From Microbacterium jejuense (lineage in GTDB: Bacteria > Actinomycetota > Actinomycetes > Actinomycetales > Microbacteriaceae), in assembly GCF_019511665.1 (NCBI RefSeq), contig NZ_JAEUAW010000002.1:310001-374000 (forward strand): a stretch of DNA of 64,000 bases, in the 5' to 3' direction. The notes below the pieces were generated by a model. That model searched no databases. It saw only the letters and a list, made by a program, of their open reading frames with translations, and was not told where the DNA came from. Shown one piece after another: positions 9,066 to 17,488 of the stretch. Positions within the stretch are counted from its first letter, which is position 1. Each line of letters opens with the position of its first letter. A program made the translations under genes and the position numbers.

Positions 9066-9737
9066 ATGCCGTCGATCGTCCACCGTGCCCCGCTCGCCGC
9101 GCAGGCCGCCGAGATCCTGCTCGGCCGCATCCGCGCCGGCGAGTTCGCGCTCGGTCAGCGGCTGCCGGGCGAGACGACGCTCGCCGCGCAGCTCGGCGTC
9201 GGCCGCTCGACGATCCGCGAGGCCGTGCGCGAGCTCGCGGGGCGCGGCGTGCTCGACTCGCGCCAGGGCGCGGGTGTGTTCGTGACCGCGCTCGACGTCG
9301 CCGACGACTGGGACACCGTGCTGCGACGCGCCTCGATCACCACCGTCATCGAGGCGCGCATCGCGATCGAGGCCGAGGCCGCGGCCCTCGCGGCCGAGCG
9401 GCGCACGCCGGCCCAGCTGCGTGGACTGCGCGCGGCGCTCGCCGCCCGGGCGGCCGCCGATCCCGCACCCGAACCCCACGTCGACGTCGACATGGCGCTG
9501 CACCGGCTCATCGTGGTCGCATCGGGCAACGAGGTGCTCGTCGAGCTGTTCGACGGCTTCGTGCCGCGCGTGCGCTCCGCGATGGTCGACATGCTGAAGA
9601 TCCGGCCCACGGCGTCGCACGAGGCCGACCAGGCCGCGCACGCCGTCGTCGTCGACGCCATCGCCGATCGTGACGCGCGCCGCGCGGCCGAACTCAGCCG
9701 CGCGCACCTGAACACGCTGAAGTTCGCTCTGTCGTGA
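9066..9737 (+). CDS. GntR-family regulator with FCD effector domain
   Basis: This 223-residue DNA-binding regulator has an N-terminal winged helix (QRLPGETTLAAQLGVGRSTI with VREL following, about 31-58) and an all-helical FCD domain. Probable metal ligands are in DVDMALHRLIV (Asp/His) and in the C-terminal helices with HAVV and RAHL. GGAGG seven bases upstream of ATG 9066 decides the start. It is divergent from the Fsr-like exporter, which is a possible target. A TAAGCT hexamer at 9017-9022 could be its promoter with a leader of about 40 bases. FCD members usually sense organic acids. Confidence 0.9.
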   Translation: MPSIVHRAPLAAQAAEILLGRIRAGEFALGQRLPGETTLAAQLGVGRSTIREAVRELAGRGVLDSRQGAGVFVTALDVADDWDTVLRRASITTVIEARIAIEAEAAALAAERRTPAQLRGLRAALAARAAADPAPEPHVDVDMALHRLIVVASGNEVLVELFDGFVPRVRSAMVDMLKIRPTASHEADQAAHAVVVDAIADRDARRAAELSRAHLNTLKFALS

Positions 9738-9746
9738 CGGCCGGCG

Positions 9747-9787
9747 AGGGCGAGTGGATGCCTCGGCCCGCGGCATCCACTCGCCCT
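9747..9787. terminator. Bidirectional hairpin terminator
   Basis: AGGGCGAGTGGATGCC (9747-9762) pairs perfectly with 9772-9787. It lies between the convergent GntR and metallohydrolase genes and again contains GGATGCC/GGCATCC. Confidence 0.8.
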
Positions 9788-9792
9788 TCGGT

Positions 9793-10572
9793 CTACGCGA
9801 CCGTGAGCCGCTCGCCGCGCACCGGCATGCGCAGTCGGTCGGCGAGGCCGGCGTAGCCGAACGTCCGCTCGAGCCGCTCCAGGGTCTCGCTGAAGTGCGC
9901 CCAGCCTTCGCCGTGCACCGGGACGATGAGTGCGTCGCCGAGCGCCTCGGCGGCCTGCACGGCGGTGTGGGCGTTGAGGGTCACATCGGTGTCGCCGAAG
10001 CGGCCGGGGTTCGCGGCGCCGACGAACAGGACGGCCACGTCGATCGGCGTGAACCGCGCGGCGATGTCGCGCACGAGGCCTACCGAGGCGTTGTCGCCCG
10101 AGACGTACACGGCGGGCTCTCCGTCCGCCCGCAGGACGAAGCCGGTCACCACGCCGCTCAGCGCCTCGGCTCCCTCGGGCCCGTGCAGCGCCGGCACCGC
10201 CGTGATCTCGACGGAGCCGACCGTCGTGGTCTGCCACGGTTCGAGGCCGACGATCCCGGGGATGCGGGCGGCGGCATCCGGAGTCGACAGGACCGTGGGA
10301 ACGCGGTCGAGCAGCGCGCGCCCGGCATGGTCGAGGTTGTCGAAGTGCTGGTCGTGCGACAGCAGCACGACGTCGATGGCGCCCAGCGCCTCCACGCCGA
10401 CAGCCGGTCCGGTGAGCTTGTGCAGCACGACGGGCCCGTCGTAGTCCTGCGGCTCGTCGAACGTCGGATCGGTCAGGAACGACAGCCCGGCGTAGTCGAA
10501 CTGCAGCGTGGGGCCGCCGATGAGCAGCGCGGTCAGGGCGGTCGTGGTGGTCTCGGTCGTGGACTCGGTCAT
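9793..10572 (-). CDS. MBL-fold metal-dependent hydrolase (UlaG-like)
   Basis: This 259-residue metallo-beta-lactamase-fold protein is probably cytoplasmic. The metal motif is the variant SHDQHFDNLDHAG, followed by VPALHG (about residue 128 onward), SGDNAS and VPVHGEGW. These match the UlaG/YfhA-like group, which acts on phosphodiester or lactone substrates. The short stretch before the fold (TESTTETTTTALTALLIGGP) is low complexity. It is divergent from the GlxA-type regulator by 70 bases, so that regulator may control it. Confidence 0.85.
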   Translation of the reverse strand: MTESTTETTTTALTALLIGGPTLQFDYAGLSFLTDPTFDEPQDYDGPVVLHKLTGPAVGVEALGAIDVVLLSHDQHFDNLDHAGRALLDRVPTVLSTPDAAARIPGIVGLEPWQTTTVGSVEITAVPALHGPEGAEALSGVVTGFVLRADGEPAVYVSGDNASVGLVRDIAARFTPIDVAVLFVGAANPGRFGDTDVTLNAHTAVQAAEALGDALIVPVHGEGWAHFSETLERLERTFGYAGLADRLRMPVRGERLTVA

Positions 10573-10630
10573 GACTCGATGCTCGCGCCGTTGACGGCCG
10601 GACGACAGTGGCCCGAAGGCACCATTTCGC

Positions 10631-10636
10631 TAAGAT
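10631..10636 (+). promoter_or_regulatory. Leaderless-type -10 element (TAAGAT)
   Basis: TAAGAT is followed by six bases and the ATG at 10643, with no Shine-Dalgarno sequence. Confidence 0.5.
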
Positions 10637-10642
10637 CGGGCC

Positions 10643-11617
10643 ATGACTCGCGTTCGGTCCCTGCCGCGTGTCGCCGTGCTGGCGTTCGAGGGGATCAGCC
10701 CTTTCCATCTGTCGGTGCCGACGCTGGTGTTCGCCGCGGCCGGGCTCGACAGCGCCGAGCCGCTGTACGACGTGGTGGTGTGCGCGGAGGAGCCCGGCTC
10801 GCTCATGACCGGCTCCGGCTACCGCATCGCCGTCGATGCGGGGCTGGAGGCGTTCGCACGCGCCGACATGATCGTGCTGCCCAGCTGGCGGCAGGACCGT
10901 GCACCGTCGCCTGAGCTGCTCGACGCCGTGCGGGCCGCGCATGCCCGCGGCGCGCGCATCGTGGGGCTGTGCCTCGGCGGGTTCGTTGTGGCAGCGACCG
11001 GCATCGCCGATGACCGGGAGCTCGTCACGCACTGGGCCGCCGCCGACCGGCTGGCCGCGGAATACCCCGGCGTGGCCGTGCGTCGCGACGTGCTGTGGCT
11101 CGACCACGGCGATGTCATCACGTCCGCCGGTGTTGCCGCCGCACTCGACTGCTGCCTGCACATCGCCCGCCTCGACCACGGCGCCGCGGCGGCGAACACG
11201 CTCGCCCGCGCGCTGGTGCTTGCGCCGCATCGCAGCGGGTCGCAGGCCCAGTACATCCCGGTGCCGGTGGCGGACCCCGTCGGCGGCGAACCCATCGAAG
11301 AGGCGATGGCATGGGCTCGGGCACGGCTCGCCGAGCCGCTCGAGCTCGACACGTGGGCGGCGGCCGTGCACCTCTCGCGCCGCACGTTCACGCGCCGGTT
11401 CCGCGAGCGGACCGCGACGAGCCCGCAGCAGTGGCTGCTGACGCAGCGGCTCGACCACGCACGGCTGCTGCTCGAGACGGATGACACCCCGATCGAACTC
11501 GTCGCCGAGCAGTCCGGGTTCGGCAGCGCCGTGACGCTGCGCCACCACTTCTCACGGCGCCTCGGTGTGAGCCCGGCAGCGCATCGAGCGGAGTTCCGCG
11601 GGCGCGCGCACGGGTGA
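10643..11617 (+). CDS. GlxA-family regulator (DJ-1/PfpI-like plus AraC domains)
   Basis: This 324-residue transcription factor has an N-terminal DJ-1/PfpI-like domain, with the nucleophile-elbow cysteine in GARIVGLCLGGF (about 107-118). The C-terminal AraC-type double helix-turn-helix covers about 225-320 (LSRRTFTRRFRERT, then ELVAEQSGFGS). In this family the DJ-1 domain binds a ligand and is not normally a protease. It is probably leaderless. The divergent metallohydrolase is the closest possible target. Confidence 0.9.
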   Translation: MTRVRSLPRVAVLAFEGISPFHLSVPTLVFAAAGLDSAEPLYDVVVCAEEPGSLMTGSGYRIAVDAGLEAFARADMIVLPSWRQDRAPSPELLDAVRAAHARGARIVGLCLGGFVVAATGIADDRELVTHWAAADRLAAEYPGVAVRRDVLWLDHGDVITSAGVAAALDCCLHIARLDHGAAAANTLARALVLAPHRSGSQAQYIPVPVADPVGGEPIEEAMAWARARLAEPLELDTWAAAVHLSRRTFTRRFRERTATSPQQWLLTQRLDHARLLLETDDTPIELVAEQSGFGSAVTLRHHFSRRLGVSPAAHRAEFRGRAHG

Positions 11618-11679
11618 CGTCCGCGCCGCGCGTGGCGTTCGCGCTGGGGGTGGCGTGGTGCGCCGCAGCGCGGCTGGCG

Positions 11680-13077
11680 TCAGAAGGGTGGTGCGCCTGG
11701 TGTGCCTGGTGGGTCTGCGGCGAACAGCCACGGCTCGTGGATGATGCGTCGGCGGAGTTCGAGGAGGGCGTCGTCGGGGATGAAGCGGACGACGGGTTCG
11801 GGTCTGTCGGTGTGTCGTCGGCCGGTGGGGCTCGTCCAGACCAGGACGCCGGGCGTGGTCTGTTCAACTGTCCAGGCTTCGATGGTCTTGAGGATGTGGT
11901 GGCGGCGGCAGAGGTGGGCGAGGTTGTCGTGGCGAGTGGGGCCGCCGTTGGCGGCGCCGATGGTGTGGTCCAGGTCGCAGCGCCAGACGGGGCGGCGGCA
12001 GCCGGGGAAGCGGCAGTGTTCGTCGCGGGCGGCGAGTAGGCGTTGGAGGGCGGGGCCGGGTCGGTATCGGTCGACGGCGAGGACGGCGCCGGTGACGGGG
12101 GAGGTCATGACGCGTTCCCAGCCGGGTGTGGTGCCGGCGAGGGTGCGGGCGGTGTCGGGGTCGATGGGTCCGTAGCCGGTCAGCAGGCACGGTTCGTCGG
12201 TGGCGCCGGTCATGGTGAGCACCGGGACGGTGATCTGCACGGTGGCGTGGATGGCGGCCAGTCCGGTGCCGGCGACGCAGTCTTGTGGTCCCGCGGTCAG
12301 CAGGATGTCGGTGGCGATGTCGGCGCGCAGCTGGTCCATCGTCCGCGCATCCACCGCGGCGTCGGAACCATCCGCGGTGTCGGAATCATCCGTGGTGTCA
12401 GTGCCGGCGTCGATGGCGGGTTCGCGGGCGGCGATCACGGAGCGTGCTTGCGCGGTGAGCCGGTCATGGATGCCGTGCACGAGGGTCGCGTCGGAGGTCA
12501 GGATGAGGGAGGCGAGGTTGTCGGGCAGGTCCACCACCTCGACGCAGCGCTTCGCCGCCGTGTCGGCGGCGCGCTCGTGAAGGGTGCGTTCGATGAAGCG
12601 GTCGGCGATCACCCGCAGCACGGGTGCCAGCCTGCCCGGGCTCAGCTGCCGGGCGCGGTCGATCGCGACCGAGAGGAACTCGGCGCGTGCGGTGTCGTCC
12701 TCGATCGCGTCCCCGATGTCGTGGATGACCGACACGTGCCGACGGGAGATCACCCCGGCCTGCAGCGCGTCCACGACGGCAGGGAACCGGGTGCACAGGT
12801 CGGTGGCCTCGCTGAGCAGCCGTGTCACCGTCCACTCCGAGGTCCGCGTCGACGTGGCCAGGTCCGAGATCAGCGCCCGCCTTGACAGTTCCGCCCGCCG
12901 CCGCTGCTCGGCCGACGCGCCGGCACGGCCGGCGACGGCGGCTGCCGCATCGGCGAGCAGCCGGATCTCGGCCGCCTCAGCCTCTGCCCGCACGACCCGC
13001 CCCGCCTCGAACGCATCCACGAACCGGCCCGTCGCCGCGAACGTCGCAGACGGATCGAACACGGGATCGGCGGACAT
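11680..13077 (-). CDS. DUF222 and HNH endonuclease domain protein
   Basis: This 465-residue protein has an N-terminal helical DUF222 domain (about 1-330) and a C-terminal HNH nuclease motif (CRFPGCRRPVWRCDLDHT, then HDNLAHLCRRHH). The family is highly multiplied in actinobacterial genomes and its role is unproven. A linker at about 218-240 is low complexity (Asp/Thr/Ala) and comes from a short DNA duplication near 12360-12400. I chose ATG 13077; a GTG at 13203 would add 42 residues unlike the family start. The end is Pro-rich. Confidence 0.85.
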   Translation of the reverse strand: MSADPVFDPSATFAATGRFVDAFEAGRVVRAEAEAAEIRLLADAAAAVAGRAGASAEQRRRAELSRRALISDLATSTRTSEWTVTRLLSEATDLCTRFPAVVDALQAGVISRRHVSVIHDIGDAIEDDTARAEFLSVAIDRARQLSPGRLAPVLRVIADRFIERTLHERAADTAAKRCVEVVDLPDNLASLILTSDATLVHGIHDRLTAQARSVIAAREPAIDAGTDTTDDSDTADGSDAAVDARTMDQLRADIATDILLTAGPQDCVAGTGLAAIHATVQITVPVLTMTGATDEPCLLTGYGPIDPDTARTLAGTTPGWERVMTSPVTGAVLAVDRYRPGPALQRLLAARDEHCRFPGCRRPVWRCDLDHTIGAANGGPTRHDNLAHLCRRHHILKTIEAWTVEQTTPGVLVWTSPTGRRHTDRPEPVVRFIPDDALLELRRRIIHEPWLFAADPPGTPGAPPF

Positions 13078-13284
13078 CGAGACTCGCAGACAGTGGCAGG
13101 CGGAACCGGGATCGAGACTCCCCGCCGAAGCGGCACCAACCCTGTCAAACCCGCGGCAACCGCCGCACAAACCACCCCAACCCGACCGAAGCCGAGGCAC
13201 CAACTCATCGAATCTCTGATCTATAGAGTATCAAGTGAACTAGCGCCCTGGCAAGAAGAAATGTACGATTCCTCTCCGGATGCG

Positions 13285-13290
13285 TAGGCT
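13285..13290 (+). promoter_or_regulatory. Leaderless-type -10 element (TAGGCT)
   Basis: TAGGCT is followed by seven bases and a GTG at 13298. This favours the GTG over the ATG at 13280, which lies upstream of the -10. Confidence 0.45.
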
Positions 13291-13297
13291 GTCGAAC

Positions 13298-13615
13298 GTG
13301 GCCACGCCCGACCGACCCGAGATCGTCTGCCTCTGCGGCTCCACCCGTTTCGCCGACGAGATGCGCGAGGTCAACCGCCTCCTGACGTTCGCGGGCATCA
13401 TCGTCGTCGCGCCCGGGGTCTTCGCCCATGCGACGGGTGAAGACATCACCGACGAGCAGAAGCGGGCGCTCGACGCCCTCCACCTGCGCAAGATCGACCT
13501 CGCCGACCGGGTCGTCGTCGTCAACCCCGGTGGTTACATCGGCGAGTCGACGAGCAGAGAGATCGCGTACGCGCGCGCAACGGGCAAGCCGGTGTCGTTC
13601 ACGGCGCCTGCCTGA
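13298..13615 (+). CDS. Nucleoside 2-deoxyribosyltransferase-like protein (DUF4406 type)
   Basis: This 105-residue protein has a Rossmann-like fold. It starts with VCLCGSTRFADEMREVN, continues with HLRKIDLADRVVVVNPGGY and ends with IGESTSREIAYARATGKPV. These motifs match small proteins related to nucleoside deoxyribosyltransferases and TIR-like NAD-binding folds. The enzymatic activity of this short group is not established. An ATG at 13280 would add six residues, but the promoter position argues for GTG 13298. Its stop lies inside the 3' end of the convergent MmyB-type gene, a 17-base tail-to-tail overlap. Confidence 0.75.
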   Translation: MATPDRPEIVCLCGSTRFADEMREVNRLLTFAGIIVVAPGVFAHATGEDITDEQKRALDALHLRKIDLADRVVVVNPGGYIGESTSREIAYARATGKPVSFTAPA

Positions 13616-14507
13616 TTCGGCCGGCCTCAGCACCTCCGGCCGACGCATCCACAGGCTGCGATGCGCCCCATGACGCGAGCAGCCGCAGCCGCTCCGCCGA
13701 TGCCGAGCCCGGCTCGGCGGTGTAGATGAGCATCACGTTGCCCGGCTCGGCGGTCAGCGCGAGCTCCTCGTACGCGAGGGTGAGCTCACCCACGACAGGG
13801 TGAACAAATCTCTTCGTGCCTGCGCCGTGGGTGCGCACGTTGTGAGCCGCCCATAGGGTGCGGAACGTCTCGCTGTGGGTCGAGAGCTCGCCCACGAGAT
13901 CCTGCAGCCCCTTGTTGTGCGGGTCACGGCCCGCCTCGGCCCGCATGATGCCGACGCACATCTGCGCGAACAGCTCCCAGTCCGGGTAGAACTCGCGCGC
14001 GGCGGGGTCGAGGAACTGGAATCGAGCGAGGTTCGGGGTGCGCCCGCCGTCGCCGATCACCGGCGAATAGAATGCGCGGCCGAGGTCGTTCACCGCGACG
14101 ATCTCCTGCCGCGGATTGCGCACGACGGCGATGCCGTCGGTGATCGCCGCGAGCGCCCACTCCAGACTCGGGCGCGGCGGGCCGGGCTTGGCGGTGCGGC
14201 GACGCGGACGACCGGAGGTCGGGATGCCGTCGGCCGCGCGCGCCAGGTCCAGCAGGTGCGCGCGCTCGGTGTCGTCGAGTTGGAGCGCCCGTGAGACAGC
14301 GTCGAGGACGGATGCCGACGCCCCCGAGATCGCCCCGCGCTCCAGCTTCGCGTAGTACTCGACGCTCACTCCCGCGAGCATCGCGACCTCGCTGCGTCGC
14401 AGCCCCGCCACACGCCGGTTCGAGCCCGCGGCGATGCCGGCGGCATCCGGCGACACGCGCGCGCGGCGCGTCATCAAGAACTCGCGCACCTCGGCCTTGT
14501 TGTCCAT
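13599..14507 (-). CDS. XRE-type regulator with MmyB-like ligand-binding domain
   Basis: This 302-residue transcription factor has a Cro/C1 helix-turn-helix at about 33-60 (GLRRSEVAMLAGVSVEYYAK) and a C-terminal MmyB-like PAS-type domain that in relatives binds a fatty-acid-like ligand. RAFYSPVIGDGGRTPNLARF and FYPDWELFA are typical. It is divergent from the exporter/dehydrogenase/cupin operon at 14609, its likely target. The ATG start lies six bases after a TAACCT -10. Confidence 0.9.
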   Translation of the reverse strand: MDNKAEVREFLMTRRARVSPDAAGIAAGSNRRVAGLRRSEVAMLAGVSVEYYAKLERGAISGASASVLDAVSRALQLDDTERAHLLDLARAADGIPTSGRPRRRTAKPGPPRPSLEWALAAITDGIAVVRNPRQEIVAVNDLGRAFYSPVIGDGGRTPNLARFQFLDPAAREFYPDWELFAQMCVGIMRAEAGRDPHNKGLQDLVGELSTHSETFRTLWAAHNVRTHGAGTKRFVHPVVGELTLAYEELALTAEPGNVMLIYTAEPGSASAERLRLLASWGASQPVDASAGGAEAGRIRQAP

Positions 14508-14513
14508 GCGGAC

Positions 14514-14519
14514 AGGTTA
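14514..14519 (-). promoter_or_regulatory. Leaderless-type -10 element of the MmyB-type gene (TAACCT)
   Basis: On the minus strand TAACCT is followed by six bases and the ATG at 14507. Confidence 0.45.
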
Positions 14520-14608
14520 GGCCGCTCCGGCGGGGCGAAGGGTGCCCTGACAGTACATCCCACGGCAGGAACTCCCGCGCCCGAGCGGTCGCCGCGACCA
14601 TCGAAGAC

Positions 14609-15874
14609 ATGACTTCTCTCGCACCTTCTCCGGTCACCGTGCACCGGCGGCTGCTGCCGAGCCTGCTCCTGCTGCTGACGGTGTTCGGCCCGATCTCGAT
14701 GGACCTGTATCTGCCCGCGCTGCCCGCTCTGACGAGCGAATTGGATGCCGCCACCTCTGTCGCGCAGCTGACCATCACGGCGTGCCTGCTCGGGCTCGCC
14801 GTGGGGCAGCTCGTCGCAGGGCCGCTGTCTGACCGTTACGGCCGGCGCGGTGTCCTGGTCATCGGCGTCGTCGCGTACGTGGGCGTCTCGCTGCTGTGCG
14901 CGATCAGCCCCTCGGTCGAGCTGCTGATCCTCGCTCGCCTCGTGCAGGGCCTCGCGGGCGGCGTCGGCATCGTCATCGCCCAGGCTGCCGGTCGCGACAT
15001 CTACTCCGGCGGCGCTCTCATCCGCTTCTATGGCCGCGTCACCGTGGTCAGCGGGCTGGCGGCCGTCATCGGGCCGATGCTCGGCGGCGTGCTGAGCAGC
15101 GTCATCGACTGGCGAGGGCTCTTCGTCTTCCTCGCGGGGATCGGCGCCGGCATCCTGCTGGCCACGCTGTTCGCGTTCGACGAGACGCTTCCCGCCGACC
15201 GGCGCACGAGCGGCGGGTTCGCCAGGACCCTCGTCGACTACCGCGCGCTCCTGCGCGACCGGACCTTCGTGGGCGCCGTGCTCAACCAGGGCTTCATGTA
15301 CGCGGCGACCTTCGCCTATCTCGCCGGCGCCACGTACGTGCTGCAGGAGATCTACGGCCTCACGCCGCTGCAGTACGCCGCCGCGTTCGGGCTGAACTCC
15401 GCGGGATTCATGGTATTCGGTTACCTCGCCGGGCGGACGTCGGAGCGCTGGAGCGTGCGCGGCACGCTGGCCGTCGGTGTCGCGCTCACCGGGCTTGGCT
15501 CGCTGGGGCTGCTGGCCGCGGGCCTCACGCCGATGTCCCTCTGGGTGGTCATCGTGTCGCTGTTCGCGCTCGCCGGCGGCGTAGCGGTCACCTCCCCGCC
15601 CGCGACGACCCTCGCCCTCGTCGGCTATCCGCAGATCGCCGGCACCGCCTCGTCGCTGCTCGGCACCGTGCGGTTCGGCTTCGGCGCCGTCTCGGCGCCG
15701 CTGGTCGGATTGGCCGGGGCCGCCAGCATCCTTCCGCTCGGTCTGGTCACCGTCGCCGCGACCGTCCTCGCCGCCGCCGCTTCGCTGCTCGTCATCGCGC
15801 CGCGTGGAACGCGCGGCCCGGCACCGGACCCGACACCCGCGGGAGAGCCTCGCACCCTCGAGAACGCACACTAA
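14609..15874 (+). CDS. Bcr/CflA-type MFS multidrug exporter
   Basis: This 421-residue protein has twelve membrane helices. Motifs of the Bcr/CflA group are present: PISMDLYLPALPALTSEL in helix 1, GQLVAGPLSDRYGRR (motif A) and RLVQGLAGGVGIVIAQAAGRD (motif B/C). It probably expels a toxic small molecule. It is the first gene of a three-gene unit: the dehydrogenase starts 11 bases after its stop and the cupin follows. The divergent MmyB-type regulator is 101 bases away. Confidence 0.9.
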   Translation: MTSLAPSPVTVHRRLLPSLLLLLTVFGPISMDLYLPALPALTSELDAATSVAQLTITACLLGLAVGQLVAGPLSDRYGRRGVLVIGVVAYVGVSLLCAISPSVELLILARLVQGLAGGVGIVIAQAAGRDIYSGGALIRFYGRVTVVSGLAAVIGPMLGGVLSSVIDWRGLFVFLAGIGAGILLATLFAFDETLPADRRTSGGFARTLVDYRALLRDRTFVGAVLNQGFMYAATFAYLAGATYVLQEIYGLTPLQYAAAFGLNSAGFMVFGYLAGRTSERWSVRGTLAVGVALTGLGSLGLLAAGLTPMSLWVVIVSLFALAGGVAVTSPPATTLALVGYPQIAGTASSLLGTVRFGFGAVSAPLVGLAGAASILPLGLVTVAATVLAAAASLLVIAPRGTRGPAPDPTPAGEPRTLENAH

Positions 15875-15885
15875 GGAGAGACCTC

Positions 15886-16905
15886 ATGCGTGGAGTCATC
15901 ATGTACGCGCCCGGCGACGTCCGGGTCGAAGACCGCGATCAGCCGGCCATCGTCGAGCCGACCGACGCCGTCATCCGCCTCGCGGCGACCTGCATCTGCG
16001 GGTCCGACCTGTGGCCCTACCGCGGCATCGAGCACGTCGACCACACTCCGATGGGCCACGAGTACGCCGGCGTCGTCACCGAGATCGGCGCCGACGTGAA
16101 GAACGTGAAGGTCGGCGATTTCGTCGTGGGCTCGTTCTTCGCGTCCGACAACACCTGCCAGATCTGCGAGGCCGGCTATCAGTCGCGGTGCGTCCACAGC
16201 GTGCCGATGGGCTCGATCGGCACGCAGGCCGAGTACGCCCGCATCCCGCTCGCCGATGGCACGCTCGTGGCGACGCCGGGCGAGCCCGACCCCGAGCTGA
16301 TCCCCGCACTGCTCACGGCGTCGGACGTGCTCGGCACCGGGTGGTTCGCCGCGGTCGCCGCCGAGGCCGGGCCGGGCAAGACGGTGGCGGTCGTCGGCGA
16401 CGGCGCGGTGGGACTTCTCGGTGTCCTCGCGGCCAAGCAGCTGGGCGCAGAGCGGATCATCGCGATGAGCCGGCACGCCGACCGCCAGGAGCTGGCCCGC
16501 CGATTCGGTGCCACCGATATCGTCGAGGAGCGCGGCGACGCCGGCGTGGCGCGCATCAAGGAGCTCACCGACGGCCTTGGCGCCCACTCGGTCATCGAGG
16601 CCGTCGGCACGCAGGAGTCGATGGAGCAGGCCATCCGCGCCACTCGCCCCGGCGGTCACGTCGGCTACGTGGGCGTCACTCACGGCGTCTCGCTCGACGG
16701 CATGGAGCTGTTCTTCTCGGGCGTGCACCTGCACGGCGGACCCGCCCCCGTGCGCCGCTTCCTCCCCGAACTCATCCGGCTCATCTGGGACCGCGAGATC
16801 GACCCCGGTGTCGTCTTCGACCTCACGCTGCCCCTCGAGGATGCGGCCGAGGGCTACCGCGCCATGGACGAGCGTCGCGCCACCAAGGTGCTGCTCACCC
16901 TCTGA
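15886..16905 (+). CDS. Zinc-dependent alcohol dehydrogenase (MDR family)
   Basis: This 339-residue enzyme is predicted to oxidise an alcohol or reduce an aldehyde with NAD(P). Catalytic zinc ligands are in CICGSDLWP and MGHEYAG. A structural-zinc-type lobe with three visible cysteines (DNTCQICEAGYQSRC) is present. The nucleotide site is VAVVGDGAVGLLGVLAAKQL. AAGGAGAG precedes ATG 15886. It lies between the exporter and the cupin, which suggests detoxification of an electrophile or aldehyde. Confidence 0.9.
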   Translation: MRGVIMYAPGDVRVEDRDQPAIVEPTDAVIRLAATCICGSDLWPYRGIEHVDHTPMGHEYAGVVTEIGADVKNVKVGDFVVGSFFASDNTCQICEAGYQSRCVHSVPMGSIGTQAEYARIPLADGTLVATPGEPDPELIPALLTASDVLGTGWFAAVAAEAGPGKTVAVVGDGAVGLLGVLAAKQLGAERIIAMSRHADRQELARRFGATDIVEERGDAGVARIKELTDGLGAHSVIEAVGTQESMEQAIRATRPGGHVGYVGVTHGVSLDGMELFFSGVHLHGGPAPVRRFLPELIRLIWDREIDPGVVFDLTLPLEDAAEGYRAMDERRATKVLLTL

Positions 16906-16934
16906 CACTCGGGCGTCACGACAAGGAGATCCGC

Positions 16935-17342
16935 ATGAACATCGAGCCGACGGCATCCACGGTCAAGAACCCACCCGAGCAGTTCTGGGGCGACGTCTGG
17001 GTCGACACCATCGCCGCCCCGCACGAGCCCGACCAGCGCTTGACGGTCGCCCTTGTGTGCTTCGCGCCGGGCGCTCGGACCGCGTGGCATTCCCACGCGC
17101 GCGGCCAGTACGTGCGCGTGACGCAGGGGATCGCGCGGTTCGGCACGAGGGACGGCCAGGTCGTCGAGGTGCGCCCGGGGCAGACGCTGTACACGCCCCC
17201 TGGTCAGGACCACTGGCACGGCGCGTCACCGGACTGCTTCATGGAGCACCTCGCCATCCTCGAAGCCGGCGACGACCCCGCCACCACCACGATCTGGAAG
17301 GAGCACATCACCGACGCCGAGTACGAGGGCTCGGCCGGCTGA
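16935..17342 (+). CDS. Single-domain cupin protein
   Basis: This 135-residue protein has one cupin barrel with metal-binding motif 1 (AWHSHARGQYVRVTQG) and motif 2 (PGQDHWHGASPD). It resembles carboxymuconolactone-decarboxylase-associated cupins often placed next to alcohol dehydrogenases. AAGGAGAT lies upstream of ATG 16935. It is the last gene of the exporter-dehydrogenase-cupin unit. Its substrate is unknown. Confidence 0.85.
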   Translation: MNIEPTASTVKNPPEQFWGDVWVDTIAAPHEPDQRLTVALVCFAPGARTAWHSHARGQYVRVTQGIARFGTRDGQVVEVRPGQTLYTPPGQDHWHGASPDCFMEHLAILEAGDDPATTTIWKEHITDAEYEGSAG

Positions 17343-17354
17343 GTCCCCCGCGCC

Positions 17355-17390
17355 GCGCTTCGTCTCGCTGGCGCTCGCTCAGCGACCGGG
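17355..17390. repeat. Single fragment of dispersed repeat family
   Basis: GCGCTTCGTCTCGCTGGCGC and the following CTCGCTCAGCGACCGGG match the core of the array at 21.3-21.8 kb and the fragment near position 64. Confidence 0.5.
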
Positions 17391-17445
17391 TGGTCGGGCT
17401 GGGAGGGTGTGGCCCGGTTGTTGACGGCCGGCGATCGTGGGAGAG

Positions 17446-17467
17446 GGATGCCGGGCGCCCGGCATCC
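17446..17467. terminator. Bidirectional palindromic terminator
   Basis: GGATGCCGGGC and its perfect complement form a 22-base palindrome between the convergent cupin and amidohydrolase genes. Confidence 0.75.
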
Positions 17468-17488
17468 ACTCCTCCGCTGTCTCTGCCG

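Noticed and set aside
11680-13077. HNH protein as an active mobile element or homing endonuclease
   Set aside because: There are no inserted-element borders, and DUF222-HNH proteins are widespread stand-alone genes.
13078-13203. N-terminal extension of the HNH protein from GTG 13203
   Set aside because: The added 42 residues are Gly/Cys/Arg-rich and do not resemble the family; ATG 13077 fits the domain start.
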